A DNA stretch of 64,000 nucleotides from Gambelia wislizenii. Taxonomy: Eukaryota > Chordata > Lepidosauria > Squamata > Crotaphytidae. The notes under the pieces are model-generated. The model searched no databases. It had not been told where the DNA came from and saw only the letters and a list, made by a program, of their open reading frames with translations. This document shows positions 11,130-23,042 of this stretch, one piece after another. How positions within the stretch are numbered: position 1 is the stretch's first letter; the number at the start of each line of letters is the position of its first letter. The DNA lies in NCBI GenBank assembly GCA_030847615.1, contig JAUMIR010000004.1, forward strand, positions 75,175,001 to 75,239,000, given 5' to 3'. A program made the position numbers and the translations under genes.

Positions 11130-11371
11130 CTAATCAGGAGGAGCTAGTGTGATGTAGTGGTTTGATGTTGGACTACGACTCTGGGAGACCAGGGTTCAAA
11201 TCCCTGCTCAGCCATGGAAACCCACTAGGTGACCTTGGCCAAGGCACACTTTCCCAGCCTAAGAGAAAGGCAATGGCAAACCTCCTCTGAATAAATCCCA
11301 CCAAGAGAACCTTACAATAGGGTTGCCGCAAGTCTGAGTCAACTTCAAGCACATAACAACGCTAATCAGGA
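11130..11371 (+). mobile_element. Sauria-type SINE with 10-bp target duplication
   Basis: Best-preserved SINE in the window. The element occupies 11140-11361 and is flanked by perfect direct repeats CTAATCAGGA at 11130-11139 and 11362-11371. A-box region TGATGTAGTGG, B-box GGTTCAAATCC, conserved middle GGCAATGGCAAACCTCCTCT and tail CTTCAAGCACATAACAACG are all present. The perfect duplication proves LINE-type retroposition. Confidence 0.93.
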
Positions 11372-13845
11372 ACTTATCAGGGCATGGAACTAGAGTGACG
11401 ATGCTGTCCCTGTCTGGGAAATAAGGTATTATTGATAACACCAATCAATGCTAGTAGTGAGTACTTCAGAACACTGAAATTATCTAGGTCTCCAGTGAGA
11501 TAAAAACAGATCCAAGAGCAACCCTTAACTACATACCTGGTGGTCTTTAGAGGGGATGCAGTCCTGTCCAGAATATACAAGTCATTCCCTGGACCTGAGG
11601 ACTCTCTAGTCACAAATGTCTTGCCAGTAGTCAGTTTCAACTTACTCACCCTTATCCAGCTCACTACTGCAACTAGGTTCAGAACATGCACAGCCTCTCT
11701 TGATTGGGATCTTGCAGAGAACTAGACCTTGGTGTCATCTGTATAACAATACTTCAGCTGTTTTGTATAGACAGAGGAAGGGACCTGTCTCATTTTCACA
11801 CTATTAAATGAGGTCAAGAACTGTTTTAGTTTCTCAGAATGGATTTTAGTGGGCAAAACACATAACATTACTAGCTACAGAGAATGATCTGATCAGGGCA
11901 TGGGGAGTTATGAATAAATGCAACCCAAAGATAATCTGCTTGCTTGCTGGGCAACAAGTGCTGTCATTCACAGGCAGCAGTAGAAGGATGGCGGGACACC
12001 AAAACATGAAGATAGAGTCTGTCAGCTGCATCTGTTGAGAACACACCACAGCAGCCAAAACTCCCGCCCTTTCTTTGGAGCTACACGGTTAGTTGAGAGA
12101 GTGAAAAATAGCTGCTGATAAAGCCTCACAAAGCCCAGCTGTCAAGAGACCAGCCCACCAACCATCCCTGGGGAGCAGCACCAGCTGGGAAACAATGATA
12201 GGCTTCATTGCCTGCCGTCTGTTCACCCTCTCTCCTCTGGGGACAGAGACTGGCGTATATCATCTCCCTTCCTTCCTCCATGCATTCTCTTATATGCTGC
12301 CTTCTCTTCCTCTCTGGGTCTATATTTGTCTCCATAGATCCTGCCAACTAGTCCCTGCAAACCGGCTGGTTCTCTTCTCTCTGCTCTGTTAAATTCTGTC
12401 TCTGCTCAATTGCCTGCTTTTTAATTGATCCCCTTTGGTACAGGTCCCACAGAGCCATAGCAGCTTATGCAGGGAAGCATTTGTGAAAGTTCCATATTGT
12501 TAGTAGTGGTGGATTATCTGATAACAACTGGAGAATTGGAGTGAGGCTCTTTGGCACCCAGTGAAAGCAGAAAAAAAAGGGGAGGGGGAATCAAAGTAGC
12601 CATGTGGTCCATATGTTTTTAAAAAACTAAAAAAATACAGACAAGTAATACCTTTTCTTTTGACTATAAAAGTTTTTACAACAGTGGCACATGAGGGGAT
12701 GCTTTCCAAATGGTAAACCATTCTGAAGTACCTTCAAGTTAACTGAAGAAGATTATATAAACAGTCTTAATTTCTCATCACCATTTTAATTCTGACTGTA
12801 AGCTCTGACTAGGCCTACACTTCCCTGAAATAACTTGAAGTGGTAGCGTTCAGGCAGAAGGTTTCCATGTGTCATCTTCCTTTCTCTAACTTTCACATAT
12901 GTGTGTATGTGTTTATAAGTTGATAAGTAAATGAGTTCCAGTCCAACTGAGGAAAGGCAGAGAGGTAGAAGCGTTTGTTTGATAACTTGTTTCTGACACA
13001 GAAATGACTATGGCTAGCTTTGAACTTGGAAGTTGGAGCCCAGCCTGCTTCAATCTGGAGCCCTTCAAATGTGTTTGACTTACAACTCCCAACATTCACA
13101 GCCGGCATGACCATTGGCTGTCTGTTCTGGGTTGGTAAAAACTGTATCTTGACCCATCTAGAGGTCACCAAGTTGGGGAAGCCTGTTCCAGATTATTGTT
13201 TGTAGCAAAGTATATGCATCTGATATCATCATATGCAATGATCCGATGCACTTTGCCTTGAGGCTAGGGACTGTTTTGATCATTTTATGACTGCAACATT
13301 GCATAATAATTTGCATGTATGGATGAGACATTACTTAGTTAATAACTTAGTTTTCATATCACTGGGTGATTTGAAGTACCAACTCCGCCCATATGAACCC
13401 AGCTAGATCTTAACATTGGTTCTTGGCAATCCCACTCATGGGCCTACCATCAAGATCTAGTAAATTGGCAGGCATGAGAGGACAGTGGTGACCACTTATT
13501 CAGACCACTGTGAACATTTCAATGGTGACCACTTATTCAGAGACCCTGTACTCTAGAGAAGTACATAATAAGCCCAGATTTGCTGGTTTTCAAATGGACT
13601 TAGAACTATTTTATTTTATTTTACTTTATTTCAGGCTGCTTTTGTCTATTTTGTCTGGTGCTATGTTTTAAACTGCTGTTGTTTTAATCCTTGAGATTGG
13701 AATTCTGTACTCACTTACCCAAGAATATGTTTCATTGAACTCAATAGGACTTATTTCTGAATGAGCACATGGAGAATTGCTCTTCGAATTTTGTAATGGT
13801 TTTTAGTTTGAATTTTTATAGGCATATAAGGAATTTTGCATAGTA
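11372..13845. other. Mostly unique sequence with old MITE fragments
   Basis: No gene supported. About 13000-13190 holds a fossil of the 'actcccaacattcacagccggcatgaccattgg' family (compare 31450). About 13700-13770 (CATTGAACTCAATAGGACTT followed by ATTTCTGA) is a fragment of a repeat also seen at 43885-43940 and 55755-55800. Confidence 0.4.
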
Positions 13846-14352
13846 TAGAATCATAAAATTGTAGAGTTGGAAGAGACCACGAGGGCCATCCAGTCCAACC
13901 TCCTGCCACGCAGGAAATCACGATCAAAGCATCCCTGACAGATGGCCATCCAGCCTCTGTTTAAAGACCTCTAAGGAAGGAGACCCCACCACACTCCGAG
14001 GAAGTGTGTTCCACTGCCAAACAGCTCTTACTGTCAGAAAGTTCCTCCTAATGTTGAGGTGGAATCTCTGTTCCTGGAGCTTGCATCCATTGCTCCAGGT
14101 TCTAGTCTCTGGAGCAGCAGAAAACAAGCTTGCTCCATCCTCAATGTGAAACCCCTTCAAATACTTAAACAGGGCTATCATATCGCCCCTTAACTGTCTT
14201 TTTTCCAGGCTAAACATACCCAGTTCCCTAAGTCTTTCCTCATAAGGCATGGTTTCCACCATTTTTCACTATTTTAGTCGCCCTTCTCTGGACACGCTTC
14301 AATTTGTAAATATCCTTTTTTAATTGTGGTGTCCAGAACTGGACACAGTATT

Positions 14353-15032
14353 CTATAGGTGAGGCCTGACCAAGGCAGAATAGAGTGGCACTATTACTTC
14401 CCTTGATCTAGACACTATACTTCTATTGACGTAGCCCAAAATTGCAGTGGCCTTTTTAGCTGCCGCATCACACTGTTGACTCATGTTCAACTTGTGGTCT
14501 ACTAGGACTCCTAGATCCCTTTCGTATGTAGTCTCGTTCAGCCAGGTCTCCCCCATCCTGTATCTATGCATTTTGTTTTTCTGCCCTAAGTGCAGTACCG
14601 TACATTTCTCCGTATTGAATTTCATTTTGTTAGCTTTGGCCCAGCATTCCAGTCTATCCAGGTCATTTTGAATTTTGATCGTGTCCTCTAGGATATTAGC
14701 TACTCCTCCTAATTTGGTGTCATCTGCAAATTTGATAAGTATGCCCCTAATTCCCTCATCCAAGTCATTGATAAAGATGTTGAATAGCACTGGACCCAGG
14801 ACAGAACCCTGTGACACCCCACTGGTCACATCTTTCCAAGATGAAGAGGAGCCACTGAGGAGCACCCTTTAGGTTTGGCCGATCAACCAATTACAAATCC
14901 ATTTAACAGTTAACTTGTCTAGCTCACATTTTACAAGCTTGTTTGCAAGAATATCATGGGGAACCTTGTCAAAGGCCTTACTGAAATCAAGGTATGCAAT
15001 ATTCACAGTGTTCCCTTCATCTACAAAGCTGG

Positions 15033-15075
<43 letters not shown>

Positions 15076-15210
15076 TCAGATTAGTCAGGCATGACTTGTT
15101 TCTCTGAAACCCATGTTGATTTTTTGTGATTATGGCATTGCCTTCTAAATGTTCACAGACTCTCTGTTTAATGATCTGCTCTAAAGTCTTCCCTGGTTTT
15201 GATATCAGAC
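14353..15210 (-). pseudogene. CR1 ORF2 reverse transcriptase (3' part)
   Basis: Continues after the MITE with LISKPGKTLEQIIKQRVCEH, then HGFQRNKSCLTNLIS, is broken by the (TA)n tract, and resumes with LDFSKAFDKVPHDILANKL, GVSQGSVLGPVLFNIFINDL and the catalytic FADDTKLGG. These are RT blocks 1 to 5 in order. RT copies the LINE RNA at the nicked target. The catalytic aspartates are intact but the frame is broken, so no enzyme can be made. The adjoining 13924-14262 frame gives the CR1-specific C-terminal region ([20 protein letters not shown]). Confidence 0.92.
15036..15071. repeat. (TA)n microsatellite inside CR1
   Basis: About 18 TA units inserted or expanded within the CR1 RT coding region, between the CLTNLIS and FVDEGNTV blocks. 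Likely length-variable. Confidence 0.95.
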
Positions 15211-15213
15211 TAA

Positions 15214-15544
15214 GGACATTTTCAGACAGGCAAAAATCGCTCTTTGCCGCGCGAGCAGCCTCCCGAAACTGCTGGGTGGCAAGGGTCTTCTTCGGACAAC
15301 GCTGTGCCTCTGGCGAAACCGTCCGTGTCACTTCCGTGAAGCTTGGGACGGCTCCGCGTCATATTTCAATCACGGGCAGCCTCCGTGCTTGAAATATGAC
15401 GCGGAGCCGTCCCAAGCTTCACGGAAGTGACACGGACGGTTTCGCCAGAGGCACAGCGTCGTCCGAAGAAGACCCTTGCCGCGCAGCAGTTTCGGGAGGC
15501 TGCTCGCGCGGCAAAGAGCGATTTTTGCCTGTCTGAAAATCTCC
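15214..15544. mobile_element. 331-bp near-perfect palindrome (Harbinger-like MITE)
   Basis: Flanked by TAA at 15211-15213 and 15545-15547. Removing it restores the CR1 reading TCAGACTAACTGG. Two arms of about 155 bp are inverted copies with only about four mismatches (e.g. GGACATTTT versus GGAGATTTT at the ends; GGGTGG versus GCGCGG), mostly of the CpG-to-TpG type. The centre (15369-15389) is itself partly inverted (CACGG/CCGTG). The insert is GC- and CpG-rich, unlike its surroundings. TAA duplication and GGASATTTTCAGACAGGC ends suggest a PIF/Harbinger-type MITE; no coding capacity. Confidence 0.85.
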
Positions 15545-17060
15545 TAACTGGACAATAATTGTTGAGATCCTCTTTTTCCCCCTTTTTTAAAAAGGGGACG
15601 TTTGCCCTCCTCAAGTCTGCTGGAACTTCTCCTGTTCTGCAGGAGTTCTCAAAGATTAATGCCAATGGCTTTGAGATTACATTTGCCAGCTCTTTCAATA
15701 CCCTTGGATGTTGTTCATCTGGTTCTGGAGATTTAAATTCATTTAGATTAAGAAGGTATGCCTGTACTACCTCTTTGCTTATCCTGTGCTGGATTTCCCC
15801 TATTGTGTCCTCTGTTTCCTTATCCTCAGGTTGATCACCCTTTTCCTTTTCTGAAAACACTGAGGCAAAGAAGGTATTGAGTAATTCTGCCTTTTCTCTG
15901 TCCCCTGTTAGCATTTTGCCATCTTCTCCACATAGTGGCCCTACCATTTCCTTCTTCTTTCTTTTGCTGTGGACGTACCCCCCAAAACAACCTTTTATTG
16001 TTCTTAACCTCTCTAGCAAGCCTGAGCTCATTCTGCGCTTTAGCTTTTCTGACTTTACTCCTACACGTGTTCGCTATCTGTTTGAATTCTTCTTTGGTGG
16101 TTCCCCCCTTTTTCCATTTCCTATACATGTTCCATTTAAAACTTAGCTCTGTTGAAAGTTCTTTAGTCATCCATCTTGGTTTCTTGAGGCACCTCCCATT
16201 TTTCTTCCTCATTGGTACTGTTTGAAATTGTGCCTTCAGTATCTCCCTTTTGAAAAAGTCCCATCCATCTTGAAGTCCCTTCTCTTTTAGTATTCCTGAC
16301 CATGGGATCACCCCCAGTATTTCCCTGAGTTTATTGAAATCAGCTTTCCTAAAGTCAAGAATGCATGTCTGACTATGCCTGGCCTCTCCTTTCCATTGTA
16401 TAACAAATGCCAGGAGAACATGATCACTCCCACCTAAGGATCCCACCACTTGCACCCCATTAACCAGGTCATCCCTGTTGGTTAGGATCAGATCTAAAAT
16501 ATCTGATCCCCTTGTTGCCTCTTCCACCTTTTGGAAAATGAAATTGTCTTCCAGGCAAATAAAGAATTTGCTAGACCTTGAAGTTTTGGTTGAGTTAGAT
16601 TGCCAGCAAATATCAGGATAGTTGAAGTCACCCATCACTACTACATCTCTCCTTTCTGCGTGTGTGTTCATCTGTTCTAGAAAGGCATCATCCAATTCCT
16701 CCATCTGACTTGGGGGTCTGTAGTAGAGTCCCACAATAACATCCCTATTGTTTCCCTCCCCTTTAATTTTTATCCAGATGCTCTCCACCTGGCTTCCAGT
16801 ATTGATGTCATGGATCTCTTCACTGGTGTAAATATCCCTGACATATAATGCTATTCCTCCCCCTTTCCTGTTTGGCCTGTTTCTCTTATAAAGGTTATAC
16901 CCCTCTATCCCTACATTCCAATCATGTGACTCATCCCACCAGGTTTCAGTAACGCCTATTATATCATATTTGCTTTATTGTGCTAGGAGTTCAAGTTCAT
17001 CTTGCTTATTTCCAATGCTCTGCGCATTAGTATAGAGACATCTAAGACCATGTGTTCCCT
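15545..17060 (-). pseudogene. CR1 ORF2 endonuclease and linker (5' part)
   Basis: Apurinic-type endonuclease that nicks target DNA for priming. Motifs in order: GVTETWWDES (about 16950), GGGIALYV, GLYYRPPSQ, GDFNYPDICW (starting at about 16632) and GGSDHVLL (catalytic SDH block). A long uninterrupted frame covers 16788-15835. It continues as linker (LKKPRWMTKELS), then the start of RT (LFENSCRTGEVPADLRRANV, then NNYCPV) and is cut off there by the palindromic MITE. An in-frame TAA precedes the KYDIIGVTETWW block. Compared with chicken-type CR1 proteins recalled from memory, the domain order is canonical. Confidence 0.9.
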
Positions 17061-17339
17061 TTAATTGCTGCCTGTGCAAGTTTTTTGGCCTCCCACTGTT
17101 GGGTCCTTGCACTGTTTGCCTTGTTCCCTCAATGACCGTTTAATTATTTTCTCCAGCCCTTTTGCCTTCCAGAATACTGCCTTTCTCCCCCATATGACTC
17201 AGTTTAAAGCCCTCCTGATCAAATTCTTGAGACTGTTGGCAAAAACGTTTCTGCCAACTGTCGTGAGATTCACCGCATCCCTTGCCAGAAGTCCCCCCTC
17301 ATGGAACCGCAGCTCATGATCCAAGAATCCAAATTGTTC

Positions 17340-17731
17340 TCGGTGACACCATCTACAGAGCCAGTTGTTTACATCGGCTATTTTCCTGGACCATGCCCTT
17401 CAACTGGCAGAAGAGACAAGATGACAACCTGTGCATCCATTTCTTTCATCTTCCTCCCCAGAGACTTATAATCTCTTTTGAACTTTGGAAAGCTGTGCCT
17501 TGCAGTATCATTAGTTCCCACGTGGACCAAAAGGAAGGAGTAATGATCAGTTGGCTTGACCAGTCTTGTCAGCCTCTCCGTCACATCATGGATCTTTGTC
17601 CCAGGGAGACAACACACCTCCCGAGACATCTTGTCAGGCCCACAAATGACTGCATCTGTACCCCTCAGCAAGGAGTCCCCCACCACCACCACACGCCTGA
17701 ATGTTTTTCCACCATGGCCTGCCTTAAAACC
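17340..17731 (-). pseudogene. CR1 ORF1 esterase (SGNH) domain remnant
   Basis: The frame contains RRVVVVGDSLLRGTDAVICG, then EVCCLPGTKIHDVTERL and LLVHVGTNDTA. GDS (block I) and GxND (block III) are the signature of SGNH hydrolases, and an esterase-like domain of this kind is known at the C-terminal part of CR1 ORF1, where it is thought to bind lipids or membranes. The N-terminal part, including any zinc-finger-like region, is absent: the CR1 match stops near 17731, where an (AATAG)n tract begins. Not a host lipase, because the CR1 endonuclease follows on the same strand. Confidence 0.85.
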
Positions 17732-17735
17732 AGTT

Positions 17736-18460
17736 AGGCAATATACCAAATGAATAGAATAGAATAGAATGCCATAGAATAAAATGCAGTAGAAGAGAAT
17801 GGAGCCAAATGTGTAGCTGCTAAAATAAACTAAAACACACATAAATCAAGTAATACACGTGCCTAAGTGAACCAGCCATGTGAGTCACCTTTCTACATGA
17901 TACCTGCTGGTGCAGAAATGATCATAGGCATGGTTAGGAGTTGAGATGTTTGGCATCTGTAACGTCATAGACTCTGTCCTAGAGGTGCTAGAATGCTAAC
18001 AATATAACAAACAATGTAATATTGTTTGAGACAGTACAGGTACTCCAAATCACAATGCCATGCTATCTGGAATTTTTAAAAAAAATTCTCAACAACTTAG
18101 CATCTTTTTAAGCGCTGAAAAAACAGAATATCTTGAAGCATAACTCTTTTCCTTGAGCAAAAACATCTGGATCCTGAGGGACCAGTTCAACCACATCTGC
18201 TCATTTTTTCAAACTTGTAAATGTATGATTTGGAGCCTTTGAGCTAAAACCTTTGAGCTAAAATGAAGAGTTTGTCTTCTAATACTAAAATTAAAGTAAA
18301 ACAAATATAGAACAAAGAAGCTCTCTTGTTATATGCTAAGGAACAATCATGATTTGAGGCAAGTTCCTATGTCAAAGTCCAGGGTTAGTAGCATGTGATG
18401 CGGATAGAATGCAGCTATCTAGCCAGCATAACCCAAGGTGAGGAATGACAGGAGCTATAG
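17736..18460. other. (AATAG)n tract then nothing recognisable
   Basis: About 17750-17775 is GAATA/GAATAG-rich and borders the CR1 5' truncation point. The rest is AT-rich with no supported feature. Confidence 0.5.
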
Positions 18461-19080
18461 TCATAGAATCATAGAGTTGGAAGAGGCCACAAGGACCATC
18501 CTGTCCAACCCCCTGCCATGCAGGAAGACATAATCAAATCATTCTCAACAGATGGCTGTCCAGCCTCTGTTTAAAAACCTCCAAAGAAGGAGACTCCACC
18601 ACACTCCTAGACAGTGCATTCCACTGTTGAATAGGTCTTATTCACAGGAAGTTCTTCCTAAAGTTTGGGTGGAATCTCTTTTCCTGTAGTTTGAACCCAT
18701 TGCTCTGTGTCCTAGTCTCTGGAGCAGCAGAAAACAAGTTTGCTGCAGCCTCAGTATGACAGCCCTTCAAATATTTAAACATGGCTATCATGTCACCTCT
18801 TAACCTTCTCTTCTCCAGACTAAACATACCCAGCTCCCTAAGACACTTCTCAAAGGGCATGACTTCTAGACCTCACACCGTCCTGGTCACCCTCCTCTGG
18901 ACACATTCCAACTTCTCAATATCCTTCCTGAATTGTGGTGCCCAGAACTGGACACAGTATTCCAGGTAAGGTCTAACCAAAGCAGAATAGAGTGGCACTA
19001 TTATTTCCCTTGATGTAGATACTATACTCCTATTAATGCAGCCTAGAATCACATTGGCTTTTTTTAGCTGCTGCAACAAT
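18461..19080 (-). mobile_element. CR1 3' fragment (older copy)
   Basis: Minus-strand CR1 3' region: [60 protein letters not shown] and the 3' tail at 18461-18480. 5'-truncated after the block [13 protein letters not shown], with several frame breaks. More diverged than the copy at 34650. Confidence 0.92.
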
Positions 19081-20110
19081 ATTGGGAGAAACAGACATCC
19101 ATCAGTCCCAACAAAATCTATCTTTCATTGGAATTGGCAATTTTGTACACGCTCCATAGTCTCTGTTTTGACAACAGATACCTAATATTGTTTCTAATTG
19201 TAGAAGCCCAAGCCCATAGGGTCGGGAGGTGTTATAAGAAGATTCAGTTCATGCTTCACCTGTGAACAACTGTCACTGCTCACAACCTCGGTTTCTTTTC
19301 CCCTTTGAATGAGCAGGGTCTTCTCATCTGGCACTGGCAGTTGTATAACTCTGGTGATACAATCACAAGAACAATGCATGCTGGGAGAGAGGACCAAACA
19401 CCTGTTTTGCTTGAGAACATGGGCTCATTTCTGGTGAAACAAGTGCCTGTGAAGACCCAAGAAAAGCCACAGCTGGCACAGAAGGCATGGGCTGGAAATT
19501 AGCTACCTCTGAAGTGGAAAGAAGGTGGGAGATTCTGAAGATCAGATTATATGGCAGGTGGAGACTTGGCCCAGTGTGACTATGCTAAGGGTGCTGATTG
19601 ACCCATCAGAAGCAAGACAAAGGGTCATACTATAAATTTGTTACATGAACTTTCCTGTAAACATTCCCTGTATTAAATTGATGGGGTGGTGTAGGTTGTG
19701 GGTTGAAACATAAGGATAGTATATATATCTCTAGTTATGCCATCATCAGTCTGCGGAAGTGTCATAGCTAAGACTTCAGCCCATTGAATCTGGGATGTTT
19801 TGAGTGGAAATAATCTGAACATCTCCAGATAGGGCTGGAAAGAAGATCTCTTTCTGAAACCCAGGAGAGGCCCTGCCAGTCAGCATAGAAGATATTGGGC
19901 TATGTTGAATAACTGACTATGGGAAACTTCCTTTGTTCCTATTAGCAAATGGTAGGGATGTTGTCAAGTTTCTCTACCATTGTTAATGTATGAGGTTCTC
20001 TGTTTCAGCAGGAAAAATGAGATTTAACAGTATAAGATTGGTGACCGTACTATGTGTAAAATAGACCAAGGGGCTTTGTAGACCCCAAACTAAACAAGAA
20101 GAGTCAGCAG
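19081..20110. other. No recognisable feature
   Basis: Nothing supported. Confidence 0.4.
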
Positions 20111-20690
20111 TTTGATTCTGGGACAAAAATATTAATGCAGTTCTAGGCTGCATCAACAGAAATACTGTGTTCACATCAGTGGAAGCAATACTGCCACACT
20201 GTTATGCTTGATCCTACCTGGAGGACTGTGTCTCCTCCATATTGTCAAACTGGAATGTGTCCAAAAGGGGTGACCAAGATGGTAAAGGATTGAGAAACCA
20301 AGACCTATGAGGAAGAGCCGAGGGAGTTGGGTATGTTTAGCCTAGAAAAGATTGAGAGATGATACCATTACCATCTTTAAATATCTGAAGGGCTATCAGA
20401 TGGAACATGGAAGAAGTTTGTTTTCTGCTGCTCCAGAGGTCAGGGCACAAACTAATGAATCCATAGTACAAGAAAGGAGATTCCAGTGACACACTTGGAA
20501 GAACTTCCTGACAGTAAGAGCTAGTCAGCAGTGGAACGGACTACCTCAGAAAAAATAGAAACCTGCATTAGAGGTTTTAAATAGTGATCAGGGAGCTGTC
20601 AGGTTTGCTTTAGTTGTAGATTCCCTCACCAGCAGGGAGTTATATTAAATAACCATTGGGATCCTTTCCACTGCTACAATTCTAGAAGTC
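20111..20690 (+). mobile_element. CR1 3' fragment (very old copy)
   Basis: Recognisable by TTCTAGGCTGCATCAACAGA, CTGGAATGTGTCCAAAAGGG, GAGTTGGGTATGTTTAGCCT and GGAAGAACTTCCTGACAGTA in CR1 order. It has many substitutions and small deletions, and the terminal ATTCTATG array has eroded. Confidence 0.85.
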
Positions 20691-21194
20691 AAATGTAAAA
20701 TATAGTAAGATAAGAAAATACATAAAACTAAAGCAACAGGTAAAACTGCAAGAGTAATCAAAATAGAATATAATAAATCTCCCAACATTAAAGTGACAAG
20801 TATTGGCAATCTTTAAAGATTTGGGGAAACAGGACTGTTTTGACTTGGCACCTAAAAAATAGTAATGCAGGTGCCAAGTGGAAGACATCTAAAGACAATG
20901 TACCACCACTAAAAAGGTGTTCACTCTGCTCAGCACACACTATACTGTAATTTAGATCAGAGGAGAGAAATCTCCACCTTGTAACCTGGTCCACAGAAAT
21001 GCTCCATCTGGCCTATGAAAGCTGCCGCTGTCCTCATCTCTCATCAGTTATGAGAGATAAGAAGCTATTTAATGTCTGAGAAGGTCTTTGCATGTAAATG
21101 AGGTCTGGGTTGGAGGCTGAGAAGCCTTTGCACGAAGCAGGAGTAGATGGAAAACATTTATAAGACTGGGGTACCCAAAGCAAGGCCTTCAGAT
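20691..21194. other. No recognisable feature
   Basis: Nothing supported. Confidence 0.4.
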
Positions 21195-21530
21195 AGTGGG
21201 CTCTGTGAACATCAGTACAAAAGCTCTATATGGCTTGGGTCCAGGCTATTTGAAGGACCATATCTCTCTTTATGAGCCCATTAGTGCTTTAAGATCATCT
21301 GCAGAGGCCCTTCTCTCTGTCCCATCTTCTCAGGCTCATTTGGTGGAAACAAGGAAGAGGTCCTTAGTGGCTGCTCCTAGTATTTGAAACTCCCTCCCTA
21401 AGGAGGCCAGGTTGGCTCCCTCCTTGCTCTCCTTCTGCTGGCAACTGAAAATATTTTTGTGCCACCCTGAATCCCACTATTGGAAGAAAGGTGGGATATA
21501 AAGGAATAAAATAAATAAATGAGTGAATGA
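21195..21530 (+). mobile_element. L2-like LINE 3' end
   Basis: TATGGCTTGGGTCCAGGCTA, GGCCCTTCTCTCTGTCCCAT and GGTGGGATATAAAGGAATAA followed by (AAAT)n follow the L2 C-terminal/3' UTR order also present at 61560-62035. Frameshifts prevent a continuous product. The sequence following to about 21650 (CAGCCTTAAAGGTCAATGTC) may be another LINE-derived piece. Confidence 0.75.
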
Positions 21531-22342
21531 AAAGGAGGTGGTCCAGCAGCCATGTACAGCCTTAAAGGTCAATGTCAGAATTTTGAATAGAAAATATGGG
21601 GAATCAATTGAACCGTTCTAATACGGACAGTTCAATTGATTATGGAAGAAATGGGCTGACACTGGTTGCTCTTCAATGCCTGCGTTCATTGTAGCTGTGG
21701 ATACTATATGGGCTGAGTCTGCTTGGACTGGACTCCTATTAGCTGATATGGGCCAGAGTCATGCTGATGTCTTATGCTTGCATAAGTGCCTCTATGGCTG
21801 TGGCATCACTAAGGCTGGTGCCACCCCTCCCCCGATGATGTCACCTGGTGCAGTTCGGCTTCCCTGCACCTCTCCTCCAGTGCCGCCACTGCTCTATGGA
21901 AGCTGTAAGACTTTTTTTTAATCCATCTGCTATACCCACATTCAGTTCAAGTTTGCAAATGCAGAATAGTCCATAGGGTGCTGCTACATGTGCAGATGCA
22001 CATTCTCTCCTGCTGCATCTCTGTCTGTCCTTGCTGAGATTAGCAAGAGTACCCCTTTAGTTATGCATTCAGTTGTTCAATATTACCATTCAACAGAAGG
22101 GTCATTTAGCCCAATCAATGCATAACTCCATACGTGGAGATACAGGTTGGGTTTTTTCAGATTTTGGAATCCCTGTATTTGCATATACATATACACATAT
22201 GCCTTCTGTCATTTCACAAATCCTTGTATCTCTCTCCAACCTCACGTCTCATTTGTTTGCTACTTGTGTTGTATATGAGACACAAGGCTGGAGAGAGACT
22301 GAGGATATTATCAGGCACAGCATGATAACAATGACAGGATAC
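21531..22342. other. No gene; one small inverted repeat
   Basis: At 21602-21644 AATCAATTGAAC and GTTCAATTGATT form 12-bp inverted arms with a 16-base loop. Nothing else is supported. Confidence 0.4.
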
Positions 22343-23042
22343 TGTCATGCTCCGTGAGTCTGATGAGGGTATGGAATCAGAGGAGGAGGAGGACATGGCA
22401 AGGAATGGCCCTATGGACCCTTGCACAGGTTCATCTACACCTGTGCCAGCAGTGAACCCTGCCAGCCTGGAGGCTCAAGCAGAAGAAGAGCCTGGTCCTA
22501 ATGGGTTGGCACCAGTCCCAGCAGAGAGCGCTGCCAATTCAGATAAGGATGAGGAAGAGGAGACGGACTTACCTCCACCATCATTCAGCCAGCAGAGAAC
22601 CCAAGGAAACTCAAAGAAGATCACTGAGGCTTTATCAGAAACACAAGCTTGTCACAGAGCACCTGGCAAAGCCTTGATTGCTATATATATGCCTTGGGAG
22701 CTATGGAGGCTTTGTCAGAGATCAACTGATCTTCCTGGAGAAGCTTCATGTCTGATATCTCTGGCTCTGTATTCTTGTTGCCTTGATCCCTGCTTAGATC
22801 TTGGACTGACTCTGACTACGCTGTTGCCTGCTCCTGCTGACCTACGGACTTGTTTTCAGGCCCACACTGACTTCTGCAAGCCTATGATTCTTGGGCTATT
22901 ATTGGACTATTCTTTGCATATTCCCTGCCTGCTGCTGTCTAATCTTATCTGGGTTTTACTTAAACTGCCTTTTTTTTAAGATTTGCCACTTTCCCAGATA
23001 TTGGTTATACTGTTGCCATCATTTTGGCTGCTTTTTTGAATA
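22343..23042 (+). mobile_element. Putative solo LTR (~700 bp)
   Basis: Flanked by identical 5-bp repeats GATAC (22338-22342 and 23043-23047). It starts TGTCATGC and ends TGAATA, close to the TG...CA rule with one substitution at the end. It contains a 210-codon frame (22347-22979), rich in acidic residues at its start, with no recognisable domain; such frames within LTRs are usually incidental. Alternative: an unrelated interspersed repeat with a chance 5-bp match. Confidence 0.4.

Larger units (their letters stand above)
13846..17735 (-). mobile_element. Near-complete CR1 LINE, interrupted by palindromic MITE
   Basis: The longest LINE in the window. From the 5' end (17735) it holds the ORF1 esterase domain, then ORF2 with endonuclease (about 17060-16200), a linker with basic motifs (to about 15850), reverse transcriptase (about 15700-14400) and the conserved C-terminal region, ending in the CR1 tail at 13846-13870. 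Intact CR1 elements are about 4-5 kb, so the 5' UTR and most of ORF1 are missing. A 331-bp palindromic MITE (15214-15544) and a (TA)n tract (15036-15071) interrupt the RT region. Premature stops, for example TAA before the endonuclease ETWW motif and one upstream of VLLSGSSSSWKD, show it is dead. Confidence 0.95.

Noticed and set aside
11140..11220. Functional tRNA gene from A and B boxes
   Set aside because: No cloverleaf acceptor pairing or correct 3' end; the sequence continues as a SINE with a 10-bp target duplication.
15366..16031. 221-codon frame as a novel fused protein (CR1 plus basic C-terminus)
   Set aside because: The C-terminal part is the translated palindromic MITE; the frame simply runs into the insertion.
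22347..22979. 210-codon open frame as a host gene
   Set aside because: It lies inside an LTR-like repeat, has no recognisable domain, no flanking exons or splice signals, and its C-terminal half is of unusual composition (C, L, P rich) typical of chance translation.
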